From the NCBI RefSeq assembly GCF_010548465.1, contig NZ_JAAGMD010000531.1, positions 1-64,000 on the forward strand: a DNA stretch of 64,000 nt. The letters run 5' to 3'. Position numbers and translations under genes: made by a program. This document shows, piece by piece, positions 18,149 to 26,596 of this stretch. The DNA comes from Streptomyces sp. SID14436. GTDB taxonomy: Bacteria; Actinomycetota; Actinomycetes; Streptomycetales; Streptomycetaceae. Under the pieces are notes generated by a model. That model searched no databases and was not told the DNA's origin. It was given only the letters and a program-made list of their open reading frames with translations. Position 1 is the stretch's first letter. Each line of letters opens with the position of its first letter.

Positions 18149-18555
18149 CGCGCAGCCCCTCTCCCTGTCCTTCGCCGGTGAGTCAAGGATGTGCCCCGCG
18201 GGCCCGTCCGGCACCCGGGAACACCCCGACAGAAGCGTCGCGGCGCAGTGGGAGTCCTACGGCAAGCGACATGCGGCTCGGAGTGCCGTCCGGGGCTCGT
18301 CCGGGGGCTCGTCCGACCCGCGGTGCGCCGGCGGCCCTGAGTGCTTCACCTTCTTCGGCGTTCTCGTCAGCCTCGGGGAGCGGAAGAGATGCGGGCGAGC
18401 GGAGCTCGGGCGACCATCGGACGGGTGGTGGGTGCTGCACCGTCCACCGTCCACCGGCCGCTGCGGGCTGCGGGTCGCGGGCATACCCCGTCTGCGCACC
18501 GCCTGCCCGCCGCCCTCGGACGCCCTTTCCCGCCACGATCACGGACGGAGCCGCC
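18149..18555. other. Gap between pirin and the SMP-30 remnant
   Basis: About 400 bases between divergent units. No coding frame with convincing composition is seen. A GCAGCCGC-type low-complexity run begins at about 18560, just inside the following gene. Promoters for pirin and for the SMP-30/zwf unit should be here, but no clear -35/-10 pair was identified. Confidence 0.35.
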
Positions 18556-18837
18556 ATGCCTCGCAGCCGCAGCAGCCGCCGCAGCCGCAGGGTGTGGGGC
18601 GCGCTGTACGGCGGTTCCTCGGTGCGCCGGTACGCGCCGGACGGCGCCCTGGACGAGGTGGTGGAGCTGCCGGTCACCAAGGTCACCGCGTGCGCCTTCG
18701 GAGGGCCCGGCCTCGACCGGCTGTTCATCAGCACGTCGCGCGAGCAGCTCGAGTCCGGCGCCGAGCCGGAGACGGGAGCCCTCTTCGGCAGCGTGCCCGG
18801 GATGCGGGGCGTGCCGGTGAGGGAGTTCGCCGGATGA
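18556..18837 (+). pseudogene. SMP-30/gluconolactonase-like gene, only the C-terminal third left
   Basis: The frame begins with a low-complexity Arg/Ser stretch and then reads GALYGGSSVRRYAPDGALDE, then LPVTKVTACAFGGPGLDRLF, ISTSREQ and REFAG at the stop. These are the last blades of SMP-30 family lactonases. About two thirds of the propeller, including metal-binding residues, is missing compared with the usual length near 280-290 residues. The stop overlaps the zwf start (ATGA), so the remnant may still be translated and serve to couple zwf translation. The intact ancestor would have hydrolysed a sugar-acid lactone, the step after glucose(-6-phosphate) oxidation. Confidence 0.65.
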
Positions 18838-20246
18838 GCGCCGCCGACGCCCCGGCGGCCGGCCCGGACGGCGAGAGGGTCCAGACGCTGCTGGTCCTGG
18901 GCGCGCGGGGCGACCTGACCGAGCGGCTGCTCCTGCCCGGCTTGGGCGACCTCGTCGCCGCATCCGGGCTGACCGGTCTCTTCCTCGTCGGCAGCGACCG
19001 GGGCTCGGGCAGCGACGAGGAGTGGCGGACGCTCGTCGCCCGGGCGTTCGCCGCCGGCAGGGCGAACGGGCCGGCCGTCGACGCCGTCGTCCGCAACTCC
19101 CGATACCTGGCAGCGGACGCCACGGCCGAGGAGGATCTGCGCCGCCTGCTGGCCTCCTGCCGTGGCCGTCTCACGCTGTACTTCGCGCTGCCTCCGGCGA
19201 TCACCGTCGAAGCGTGCCGGGCGCTGGCCCGGATCGGGGTGCCCGAGGGGACTCGGCTGGTGCTGGAGAAGCCGTTCGGCACTGACGCGGCCAGTGCCGC
19301 CGCGCTCAACGAGCTGCTGCACGGCTTCGTGCCCGAGGACCATGTGCACCGTGTCGACCACTTTCTCGGTATGTCGACGGTGCTGAACATTCTGGGCGTC
19401 CGGTTCGCCAACCGGGTCATCGAGCCGCTGCTCACCTCGGAGCATGTCGAGGCGGTCGACATCGTGTTCGACGAGACGCTCGGTCTGGAGGGGCGGGCGG
19501 GGTTCTACGACACGACGGGCGCACTGCGCGACATGATCCAGAGCCATCTGCTGCAGGTGCTGTCGCTGGTGGCGATGCCCGCGCCGAGCACGCTCCAGCC
19601 GCTCGACGTGCGGGACGCCAAGGCGCAGGTCCTGCGCGCCACCCACGTCTGGGACGACCGTCCCGAGCAGTTCAGCCGGCGTGCCCGTTACACCGCCGGA
19701 ACGGTCGACGGCCGCTCGCTGCCCGCGTACGCCGACGAGCCGGGCATCGACCCTGCCCGGCAGACCGAGACCCTCGCCGAGGTCGTGTTCGCGGTCGACA
19801 CCTGGCAGTGGGCCGGTGTGCCGTTCCGTGTCCGCTCGGGCAAGGCGATCGGCTCGCCCCTGCAGGACGTCACCTACTGGTTCAAGGATCCCCAGCACGT
19901 GCCGGACGGGCTCGTCGGCGATGTCGCCAACAACCGGCTGCGTCTCGGCATCGGCCACCACAGCCTGCGGCTCGACCTCAACGTCAACGGTCCGGGCGAT
20001 CCGTCCACCATCTCTCCCGTCACCCTCGACACCACGTTCGGCCCGGGTGATCTGCTCGAGTACGGGGAGGTCCTCCGCGGCGTGCTGGAGGACGAGAAGC
20101 CCCTGTCGGTGCGCGACGACATGTCGGTCGAGTCGTGGCGCATCGTCGAGCCGGTGCTGGACGCCTGGCGCGACGGGCGTGTCCCCCTCGACCACTACCC
20201 GGCCGGCAGTGCCGGACCCGAGGCATGGGCCGGGCGAACGGCTTGA
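18834..20246 (+). CDS. zwf: Glucose-6-phosphate 1-dehydrogenase
   Basis: A 470-residue NADP-dependent enzyme that oxidises glucose 6-phosphate to 6-phosphogluconolactone, the entry to the oxidative pentose phosphate pathway. Motifs: the NADP-binding GARGDLTERLLLPGL (family GASGDL), VLEKPFGTD, and the active-site block HRVDHFLGMSTVLNI (usual R-x-DHYLGK; here Phe replaces Tyr and Met-Ser follows where Lys is common). RSGKAIG and the GDLLEYGEVLRGVLEDE region complete the C-terminal domain. The ATG at 18834 overlaps the stop of the SMP-30 remnant. It converges with gntK. The missing Lys after HFLG deserves checking because that residue contacts substrate in characterised enzymes. Confidence 0.88.
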   Translation: MSAADAPAAGPDGERVQTLLVLGARGDLTERLLLPGLGDLVAASGLTGLFLVGSDRGSGSDEEWRTLVARAFAAGRANGPAVDAVVRNSRYLAADATAEEDLRRLLASCRGRLTLYFALPPAITVEACRALARIGVPEGTRLVLEKPFGTDAASAAALNELLHGFVPEDHVHRVDHFLGMSTVLNILGVRFANRVIEPLLTSEHVEAVDIVFDETLGLEGRAGFYDTTGALRDMIQSHLLQVLSLVAMPAPSTLQPLDVRDAKAQVLRATHVWDDRPEQFSRRARYTAGTVDGRSLPAYADEPGIDPARQTETLAEVVFAVDTWQWAGVPFRVRSGKAIGSPLQDVTYWFKDPQHVPDGLVGDVANNRLRLGIGHHSLRLDLNVNGPGDPSTISPVTLDTTFGPGDLLEYGEVLRGVLEDEKPLSVRDDMSVESWRIVEPVLDAWRDGRVPLDHYPAGSAGPEAWAGRTA

Positions 20247-20354
20247 GTGAACACTGAGTACCACTCGGATTCTCGTCCGGCGGCGGAGGGAGTTGGTCCA
20301 ACTCAGGCGTGAGGTGATCGGCGGCAGGTCTTCGGGAGCCGGCGTCCAGGAACT

Positions 20355-20426
20355 GCTCCGGGCACGGCTCCGGGAGCGACTCCGGGAACGGCTCCGGGAA
20401 GCGCTCCGGGAGCGACTCCGGAGAAG
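20355..20426. repeat. 12-nt tandem repeat, six copies
   Basis: Six imperfect head-to-tail copies of a 12-mer near GCTCCGGGAGCG fill the space between convergent zwf and gntK. Each copy contains a CTCCGGGAG near-palindrome, so the transcript of either strand could fold into serial small hairpins, possibly ending transcription. Confidence 0.7.
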
Positions 20427-20432
20427 GGCCCC

Positions 20433-20957
20433 CTACCGGGCGACGGAAGGCCCCTCCAGCTCGCGCAACGCCTCCACGACCCGGTCGGTGGTCTCCTCCG
20501 GCGCACCGGACACGTCCACCGTCACTCCGGCTTCGTCCGGCTCCAACGGCTGTAGGGCGGCGAGTTGGGAGGCGAGGAGCTTCGTGGGCATGAAATGCCC
20601 CTGGCGGCGCGTCAGCCGCGACTCGATGAGCGCGCGGTCGGCCGTCAGGTGCACGAACACGATGCCGGGGGCCGTGGCCCGCACACGGTCACGGTAGGCC
20701 CTGCGGAGCGCCGACCCGCTGATCACTCCGCCGACCCCCGTGCGATCACGCGCCCACGCGCCGATAGCGTCCAGCCAGGGTTCGCGGTCCTCATCGGTGA
20801 GCGGGCTACCGGAGGCCATCTTCTCGATATTGGCCCGCGAGTGGAAGTCGTCGCCCTCGGCGTACGGGACACCGAACCGATCCGCGAGCAGGCCACCGAT
20901 CGTGGTCTTGCCGGTCCCGGCCACCCCCATCACGACCACGACCCGGGTGCCGGTCAT
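20433..20957 (-). CDS. gntK: Gluconokinase
   Basis: A 174-residue kinase of the GntK/IdnK type that phosphorylates gluconate to 6-phosphogluconate with ATP. The P-loop is VVVMGVAGTGKTTIGG. Other family motifs are EGDDFHSRANIEKMASGSPL, DEDREPWLDAIGAW and SGSALRRAYRDRVR, followed by RRQGHFMPTKLLASQLAALQ. The length is normal. It is convergent with zwf, so the two genes together feed 6-phosphogluconate from either glucose 6-phosphate or free gluconate. It has its own promoter region to the right (20958-21157). Confidence 0.93.
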   Translation of the reverse strand: MTGTRVVVVMGVAGTGKTTIGGLLADRFGVPYAEGDDFHSRANIEKMASGSPLTDEDREPWLDAIGAWARDRTGVGGVISGSALRRAYRDRVRATAPGIVFVHLTADRALIESRLTRRQGHFMPTKLLASQLAALQPLEPDEAGVTVDVSGAPEETTDRVVEALRELEGPSVAR

Positions 20958-21157
20958 GTGTCCCTCCTGCCCAGGCAGGGGATGGGTGCGGGAGCCGGCG
21001 AGGACGACGGAACGGACATTCCTCGATCGTCGCAGGAAAACGGAACGCAGGCAGCCTCAGCCCGCTGACGCGGCACGCACCCAGCACCGTCAATTGCGCG
21101 CACACCTGCTGCTCTCGCCCTCGCCGGCGCACTCTTGCCGACGAGCGCGCCGCTGCC

Positions 21158-21436
21158 GTGCGCGCCGCGACGCTCGATGCGCTGTCGGGTCCGTGGAACG
21201 TGCCGGTGCGCTTCATAGGCCGGTACCGCAGTGCTGCTTGGGGAGTGTGTGCCGGCCTGTGCTTCCTCACGAACACGGTGCTGCGTCAGAGCGGGACCGT
21301 GGACTCCTTCAGTCTGTGGGGCTTCCTGTGGGCTCTGCCGGTGCTGGTCGTCGACCGGCGGTTCGCGGCCGTCCGCAGGCAGGCCGAGGCACGGTACGTC
21401 GCGGGCCTCGAGGCCAGGCTCGCCGCCGAGCAGTGA
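21158..21436 (+). CDS. Small predicted membrane protein
   Basis: A 92-residue protein from GTG 21158. Two hydrophobic segments, roughly residues 26-42 (AAWGVCAGLCFLTNTVL) and 51-65 (SLWGFLWALPVLVVDRR), suggest a hairpin in the membrane. A charged helical tail rich in Ala/Arg/Glu follows (AEARYVAGLEARLAAEQ). The frame stays open upstream without a better start, so the N-terminus is uncertain. No family is recognised. Confidence 0.55.
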   Translation: MRAATLDALSGPWNVPVRFIGRYRSAAWGVCAGLCFLTNTVLRQSGTVDSFSLWGFLWALPVLVVDRRFAAVRRQAEARYVAGLEARLAAEQ

Positions 21437-21651
21437 TCCGGGCGGGGTACGGATCCCGGTCTGCGGTGACTGTCGATACGCCCGCCCGTTGGCGGGGGGC
21501 GCAGGTGCCGTTCGGGCGGGTCCGCTCGGTCCGGTCGGGGTGTACACGCCGCCCGGCTTCGCCGGGGGGTACGTGCCTGCCGCTCGGTGCCGCGCATGCT
21601 CGTCCCGCCCGCGCTGAAAAGGTCGGCGGTCCCGAGCGGTGGTGGGGTTCC

Positions 21652-22044
21652 TCAGGCCTGTCTGCTGCTCATGTCGGCACGTCCGCGGCGGGTTGCGAGC
21701 GATCTGCGCGCAGTCCATTCGGCCAGGGGTTGCAGGGCCTCGATCAGGTCTTTCCCCGCGGGCGAGAGACTGTAGGTGATCTGGACGGGCGTGCTCGGCA
21801 CCACTGTCCGTTCCATCAGTCCCTGGCTTTCGAGTTCCTTGAGGCGTTGGGAGAGCAGGCGGTCGGAGATGCCGTCGATCAGTGCCCGGTACTCGCCGAA
21901 GCGTCGGGCGCCCTGGACGGCGGCCACCAGGATGGAGCCCGTCCAGCGGCGGCCCACCACCTCAAGGGTGTCCTGCAAACGGGGGCAGCTGTCGTCGTCG
22001 ATCGAACCGCGTTCGAGGTGCCGTGGCACGTCATCACCCCTCAT
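21652..22044 (-). CDS. HxlR-family transcriptional regulator
   Basis: A 130-residue winged-helix protein starting MRGDDVPRHLERGSIDDDSC. HxlR features: a Cys near the N-terminus (DDDSCPRLQDTLEVVGRRWT), IDGISDRLLSQRLKELESQG as the recognition helix, and ITYSLSPAGKDLIEALQPLAEW at the C-terminus. The Cys may act as a redox or electrophile switch, as in related HxlR/YodB proteins. Upstream bases 22047-22066 hold TACCTA...GTAGCTTA elements also found in front of the second HxlR gene (57896). The target gene is not obvious; the plus-strand DUF389 gene follows across a 300-base gap. Confidence 0.88.
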   Translation of the reverse strand: MRGDDVPRHLERGSIDDDSCPRLQDTLEVVGRRWTGSILVAAVQGARRFGEYRALIDGISDRLLSQRLKELESQGLMERTVVPSTPVQITYSLSPAGKDLIEALQPLAEWTARRSLATRRGRADMSSRQA

Positions 22045-22342
22045 ACACTTACCTATGGTGAGTAGCTTATGCCATGTTCCGGGTGCAGCCGGTGCACGGC
22101 TGCACCGGCTGCTGCCGCACATTCGCCATGACAGCAGGGCGTGGGACGGTCGCCTCAGACCGCAGCACGGGGCGACCCGCGGGACGGGTGCTGGAGCGCC
22201 CGGGCTCAGGGCGGAGGGTCGATCGGCGGGAGCTGCAGATGCCCACCCTCGCGACGAACGGGCCGTCGCGGAGGAAAGGGGCGGCAGCGGTGGGCCCGTG
22301 TCTCGCGCGCCGGGAACGTGCTGATCGCGGTTGTTCGGAGAG

Positions 22343-23340
22343 ATGATCAGCAAGGTCCGCGCCCGTGTCCTGCCGGCCGCTCAGCGCCGTTCGCTGGACG
22401 AACTGACGCACGATTTGATTTTGTCCGCCGGGGACACCACGTCGAAGCGTTCGGCCTTCTGGACGATGCTGACGCTGGCGGCGGTCATCGCGGCCGGAGG
22501 AGTGCTCACCGACTCGACGGCGACCGTGATCGGCGCCATGATCATCGCACCGCTCTCGACGCCGATCATGGGCATCGCCCTCGGGTCGGTGCAACGGCGC
22601 CGCACCGGATCTGCCGTGGTCGTCCTCCTCGCGTGCCTGTGGGTGATCGCGATCGGAATGGTCATGTCGGTCGCCTTGCCCGCCCACTACGACCTGCCGA
22701 CAGCCAGGTCTCGTCGCGGACGTCGCCGGGCCTGATGGACCTGATCGCCGCCCTGGCGACCGGCCTGGCCGGCGCGGTCGCGTTGGCCCGTCGGGACGTC
22801 GCCGCCGTACTCCCCGGAGTCGCGATCGCCATCTCTCTCGTCCCGCCCCTGGTGGTGACAGGGGTGTGCCTGGGAAAACTGTCGGGATGGCTGGCGCTGG
22901 GCTCGCTGGCGCTGTTCGTGTCGAACCTCTTCGCCCTGGTCTTCGCCGGCATCGTGGTCTTCGCCTCACTGGGCTACGCCGCGGAGGCGGACAAGGTGGC
23001 CGGGCGCCCCGCCGGCCGGACATCTGCGGCCATGGCTCTGCTGTTCGTCATCGTGCTCGTGCCGCTGACGGCCAACACCGCGGCCACGTTGCTGATCAAC
23101 GCGTGGACCGGCCGGGCCAAGGACGCTGCGGAGCGCTGGCTCGCCGACGAGCCGGGCGCCTCCGTCACGAGCGTCGACGCGTACTCCCGGACGTTGCACA
23201 TCCACGTCCGTACGCCGGGAGAGCTTCCGCCGGTGCAGTCCCTGTTGGACCAGCTCCACGGACAGATCCCGGACGGCATCCCCGTCGTGGTGGATGCCTC
23301 CGAAGGGCGGCGCATCGACGCCGGAAACGTCGGCGACTGA
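22343..23340 (+). pseudogene. DUF389 family membrane protein, split by a one-base deletion
   Basis: The first part (start ATG 22343, or TTG 22331) holds LTHDLILSAGDTTSKRSAFW then GVLTDSTATVIGAMIIAPLS and PIMGIALGSVQRRR, the DUF389/TIGR00341 signature with several membrane helices. After HYDLP (near 22697-22700) the frame is lost. Adding one G gives YDLPDSQVSSRTSPGLMDLI and an uninterrupted remainder to 23340, including further membrane helices and a soluble C-terminal domain (TLHIHVRTPGELPPVQSLLD). The full length would be about 332 residues. The function of the family is unknown. Normal composition on both sides suggests either a very recent mutation or a sequencing error. Confidence 0.75.
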
Positions 23341-23482
23341 GCGTGTCCGCCCAGCGGGGACCCACCGGGCCCTGACGCTGTGCCCGTCGGTCACCGATCC
23401 GGCGGGGGCGTGCCGTGACGGGGACGGAGCGCTGCCCGGCCGGGAAGGCTGCAGGTACAGGACAGTGGGGGTTTTCGTCTCC

Positions 23483-23512
23483 TTGACGATAGGAGGGTGC
23501 GGCGGATATCGT
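23483..23512 (+). promoter_or_regulatory. Sigma-70-like promoter for the SPFH/NAD-kinase-like pair
   Basis: TTGACG (23483-23488) and TATCGT (23507-23512) are separated by 18 bases. A transcript starting about seven bases later would have a short leader containing the A/G-rich ribosome site of the start at 23538. This supports that start over the ATG at 23514. Confidence 0.5.
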
Positions 23513-23537
23513 CATGACGACGAAAAAGGGGGGTCAC

Positions 23538-24584
23538 ATGGCCGACATCACCTCACGCCTCGGCTGGCGTCACCTGCGCTCCGCGCCCACCGCCCATGTG
23601 CGGTACCACCGGAACGGCCGGCTCGTGCACGACGGCCCGGGGCTGAGTTTCTGGTTCCGGGCGCTCACCGCCTCACTCTCCGAAGTGCCCGTGGACGACC
23701 GGGAACTGGCCGTCGCCTTTCACGCACGCACCTCGGACTTCCAGGACGTCGGCGTCCAGGCGACCGTCACCTACCGGATCCACGACCCGGCGACGGCCGC
23801 CACCCGCCTCGACTTCTCCATCGACCCGGACTCCGGTGCCTGGCGCGGCGCACCCCTGGAGCAGATCGCCACCCTGCTCACCGAGTCCGCCCAGCAGCAC
23901 GCCCTCGACGTGCTCGCCCGCACCCCGCTGGCGTCGGCCCTCGCCGACGGCGTCGCCACGGTCCGCGAACGGGTGAGCGGCGGTCTCGCCGCCGACCCCC
24001 GCCTGCCCGCCACCGGCATCCAGGTGGTCGCCGTGCGCGTGGTGGCCGTCCGGCCCGAGCCGGAGGTCGAGCGCGCACTGCGCACGCCGGCCAGGGAACA
24101 GATCCAGCAGGAGGCGGACCGCGCCACCTACGAGCGGCGCGCGGTGGCGGTCGAGCGTGAACGGGCCATCGCGGAGAACGAGTTGGCGAGCAAGATCGAA
24201 CTCGCTCGCCGTGAGGAACAACTGGTCGAGCAGAACGGCACGAACGCACGCCGCCGTGCCGAGGAGAACGCGGCGGCCGATGCCGTACGGGCGGAGGCCG
24301 AGGCCTCCCGCATGGTGCGCCTGGCCCGCGCGGAGGCCGAGGCGGCGGAACGCACCGGCGCGGCGCGGGCCGAGACGCAGGCTGCCTGGCTGAGGGTCCA
24401 CGCGGAGGTGGGCCCGGCCGTGCTGCACGCGCTGGCGGTCACCCGGCTCGCCGAGAACCTGCCCCGCGTCGACAGCCTCACCCTGTCGCCGGACGTCCTC
24501 ACCGGCCTGCTGGCCAAGCTCGGCGCGGCGGCGCCGACGGCGGCCGGGGACGGAGACGAACCCGTGGCGGAGGCACGGCCGTGA
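23538..24584 (+). CDS. SPFH/band-7 domain protein with long coiled coil
   Basis: A 348-residue protein. The ATG at 23538 is five bases from a strong AAGGGGGG site. Residues about 20-190 form an SPFH/prohibitin-like domain (AVAFHARTSDFQDVGVQATV, ATLLTESAQQHALDVLAR, TGIQVVAVRVVAVRPEPEVE). Residues about 195-300 are a charged Ala/Glu/Arg coiled coil, as in flotillin-like proteins that oligomerise on membranes. No transmembrane helix is seen at the N-terminus, so membrane contact would be peripheral. The stop overlaps the start of the NAD-kinase-like gene (GTGA). Tight coupling suggests a scaffold for, or regulator of, that partner. Confidence 0.85.
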   Translation: MADITSRLGWRHLRSAPTAHVRYHRNGRLVHDGPGLSFWFRALTASLSEVPVDDRELAVAFHARTSDFQDVGVQATVTYRIHDPATAATRLDFSIDPDSGAWRGAPLEQIATLLTESAQQHALDVLARTPLASALADGVATVRERVSGGLAADPRLPATGIQVVAVRVVAVRPEPEVERALRTPAREQIQQEADRATYERRAVAVERERAIAENELASKIELARREEQLVEQNGTNARRRAEENAAADAVRAEAEASRMVRLARAEAEAAERTGAARAETQAAWLRVHAEVGPAVLHALAVTRLAENLPRVDSLTLSPDVLTGLLAKLGAAAPTAAGDGDEPVAEARP

Positions 24585-25480
24585 GCCTCGCCCCGCGTGC
24601 CGTGCTCGTCCACCGGACGACGGAGTACGAGGAACTGCTCGCCCGGCACGGCACCCGCGGGCAGGCGGAGTTCTTCCTCGCCTCACGGGGCAGGAGCATC
24701 ACCGACGTGGCCGAACGCCATCACCGCGCGGCGCGTGCCATCGCCGACGTGGCGGCCGCGATACCGCTGACCTGGCGGCAGGCCCGCGTCGAACGGGCCG
24801 ACCTCGACCGGTTCCTCTTCGGCCCGGAGGACATCGTGGTGGTCGTGGGACAGGACGGCCTCGTCGCCAACACGGCGAAGTACCTGTCGGGACAGCCGGT
24901 GGTGGGGATCGACACCGATCCCGGCCGCAATCCGGGCGTACTCGTACGCCACCGGCCTGCAGACGCCGGCAGGCTGCTGCGGGCCGCCGCCCAGCGGGGC
25001 GCGGCGGCGGACGAACTGACGATGGTGGAGGCGGTGGCGGACGACACTCAGCGGCTGGTCGCCCTCAACGAGATCTTTCTCGGCCCGGCGGGCCATCAGA
25101 CCGTCCGCTACCGGATCGGCCCCGACCACGACGGCGCGGCCCCGGAGGCACAGGCGTCGTCGGGCATCATCGTCGGAACCGGGACCGGGGCGACAGGGTG
25201 GCTGCGTTCGCTGTGGCTCGAGCGCGGCAGCACCCTGGCGCTGCCCGCTCCGGCCGAGCGGCGTCTGCTGTGGTTCGTTCGCGAAGCCTGGCCGTCGCCC
25301 GCGACCGGGACCTCCCGCTCGGCGGGCGCCCTGTCCGGCGCCGAGGGGCTGCGGGTCACCGTCGAGAGCGACCGTCTGGTCGTCTTCGGCGACGGCATGG
25401 AGTCGGACGCGCTGTCACTGACCTGGGGCCAGAGCCTGCGGGCGGGGATCAGTGACACGGCCCTGCGCCTGCTGCTCTGA
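24581..25480 (+). CDS. NAD-kinase-like (ATP-NAD kinase superfamily) protein, degenerate motif
   Basis: A 299-residue protein resembling NAD kinases. VVVVGQDGLVANTAKYLSGQ stands where NAD kinases have the GGDGT loop. It is followed by PVVGIDTDPGRNPG, then NEIFLGPAGHQTVRYRI (the conserved NE motif) and SSGIIVGTGTGATGW (equivalent of S-x-x-x-S-T-P-T-G-S-T). The C-terminus ends in a strand, VVFGDGMESDALSLTWGQ. GGDGT is reduced to GQDGL, so phosphate transfer may be lost or altered, while nucleotide binding could remain. It is translationally coupled to the SPFH gene. Some databases label such proteins sugar kinases; I see no basis for that. Confidence 0.75.
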   Translation: MSLAPRAVLVHRTTEYEELLARHGTRGQAEFFLASRGRSITDVAERHHRAARAIADVAAAIPLTWRQARVERADLDRFLFGPEDIVVVVGQDGLVANTAKYLSGQPVVGIDTDPGRNPGVLVRHRPADAGRLLRAAAQRGAAADELTMVEAVADDTQRLVALNEIFLGPAGHQTVRYRIGPDHDGAAPEAQASSGIIVGTGTGATGWLRSLWLERGSTLALPAPAERRLLWFVREAWPSPATGTSRSAGALSGAEGLRVTVESDRLVVFGDGMESDALSLTWGQSLRAGISDTALRLLL

Positions 25481-25630
25481 CACCGGGCTCGGCCTGCCTT
25501 GCCTCTGTAAGGGCGGTGTGCGGCGCCCCGGTTGTTCGAGGTGCGGGTCGCGGCCGACTCCGGGGGTGTTGGTGGCCCCTGGTGCCGGGGCGCAGTGACG
25601 GCGAAAGCGCGCTTCATGACGCCGCCGGGG

Positions 25631-26320
25631 TCAGATTGCGGGGCGCCGCCTGGCGCCACCGCCGTGTCCGTTCAGCGGGATCAGGGTCTCCAGATGAGCG
25701 CCTTTGACCCAGGCGCCCAGCAGGTCGCGGTGCAGGGCCACGATGTCCTGGCGCACGGCCAGCCCCAGCGCGGCCTTCGTGAACGTGCGGCAGGTGGTGA
25801 CGAACAGGGCGACGTCGGCGCCGTGTTCGGGGCGGGCGGTGCCGACGAACTTCTGCATGTCCTGCGAGGACACACTCCGGTGCGGCGCGTACTTCTTGCA
25901 CTGCACGACCAGTTTGCGGCCGTCGGCCAGGTAGCCGACCACATCTGCCCCCAGGTCGCCACTCTTGCCGCTGACTTCGACTTTCGTGCAGCCGTCCCGT
26001 CGGCACAGATCGGCGACGTACGCCTCGAAGTCCTGCCACGACAAGGCGTCGACCTCGGCCATCGACAACTCCCGCGCCCGGGCCTCCTCCTGCGCCCGCC
26101 ACGCGCGGTCCTCGCCGACGGCGTTACGGTGCGCCTGCAGCAGCTTCCATCCGGCCCCGCCCAACACGGCTGCGGCGAGCACCGAGACCAGGACGGGCCA
26201 CACCACCGACCAGTTCCGGACCGCCCACACCACGGCTGCCGCCGCCATCAGGGCCGCCACGCCCTGTAGCCGTCTGCGCGTGCGCTTCTTCAGGCGCCGG
26301 TGCCATCGACGTGCTGCCAT
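25631..26320 (-). CDS. Membrane-anchored restriction endonuclease (Mrr/PD-(D/E)xK type)
   Basis: A 229-residue protein starting MAARRWHRRLKKRTRRRLQG. Two hydrophobic helices follow (VAALMAAAAVVWAVRNW and VLVSVLAAAVLGGAGWKLL), then a charged linker and the nuclease domain. The domain has WQDFEAYVADLCRRDGCTKV, then GDLGADVVGYLADGRKLVVQ with CKKYA (the D...Q-x-K catalytic set of Mrr). It probably cleaves modified or foreign DNA at the membrane, where entering DNA arrives; this location is an inference from the two helices. No methyltransferase gene is adjacent, which fits a type IV (modification-dependent) enzyme. Confidence 0.85.
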   Translation of the reverse strand: MAARRWHRRLKKRTRRRLQGVAALMAAAAVVWAVRNWSVVWPVLVSVLAAAVLGGAGWKLLQAHRNAVGEDRAWRAQEEARARELSMAEVDALSWQDFEAYVADLCRRDGCTKVEVSGKSGDLGADVVGYLADGRKLVVQCKKYAPHRSVSSQDMQKFVGTARPEHGADVALFVTTCRTFTKAALGLAVRQDIVALHRDLLGAWVKGAHLETLIPLNGHGGGARRRPAI

Positions 26321-26596
26321 CGCTCCCCCAGTCCCCCGTCTGTTCCCGGTCCCGTCATGTGCGCGCGGCCGGCCTGTGCGGTCCAGCCGGAGCATCCTGT
26401 GTAGCCGGGCGTCGGCGATCTTGGAGGCGGATTGCCGACGAACGGCATAAATCCGTCGGACCTGGCTGAATAGCGCGGGACCCGGTGGTCAACGGGCACG
26501 ATGTCGCCCGCTTCGGGACCGGCCCAGCGCCTGCTCGTCGAGAGGGCCGACGCGGTTGCGGCATGATCAGGGCCAGCCGACTTTCCGGGGGCTGAC

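Noticed and set aside
15308-18181. A 957-codon plus-strand open frame
   Set aside because: It is the reverse-strand shadow of the flavin disulfide reductase and pirin genes; its residues are Gly/Ala/Arg/His-rich without motifs.
18129-18833. An upstream in-frame extension of zwf
   Set aside because: Residues before MSAADAPAAG are low-complexity and overlap the SMP-30 remnant in another frame that reads as real protein.
18183-20264. A 693-codon minus-strand open frame opposite zwf
   Set aside because: zwf motifs on the plus strand are decisive; the reverse frame has none.
24581-25480. Sugar kinase function for the NAD-kinase-like protein
   Set aside because: No ribokinase or PfkB motif; strand order and NE/TGTG motifs fit the NAD-kinase fold.
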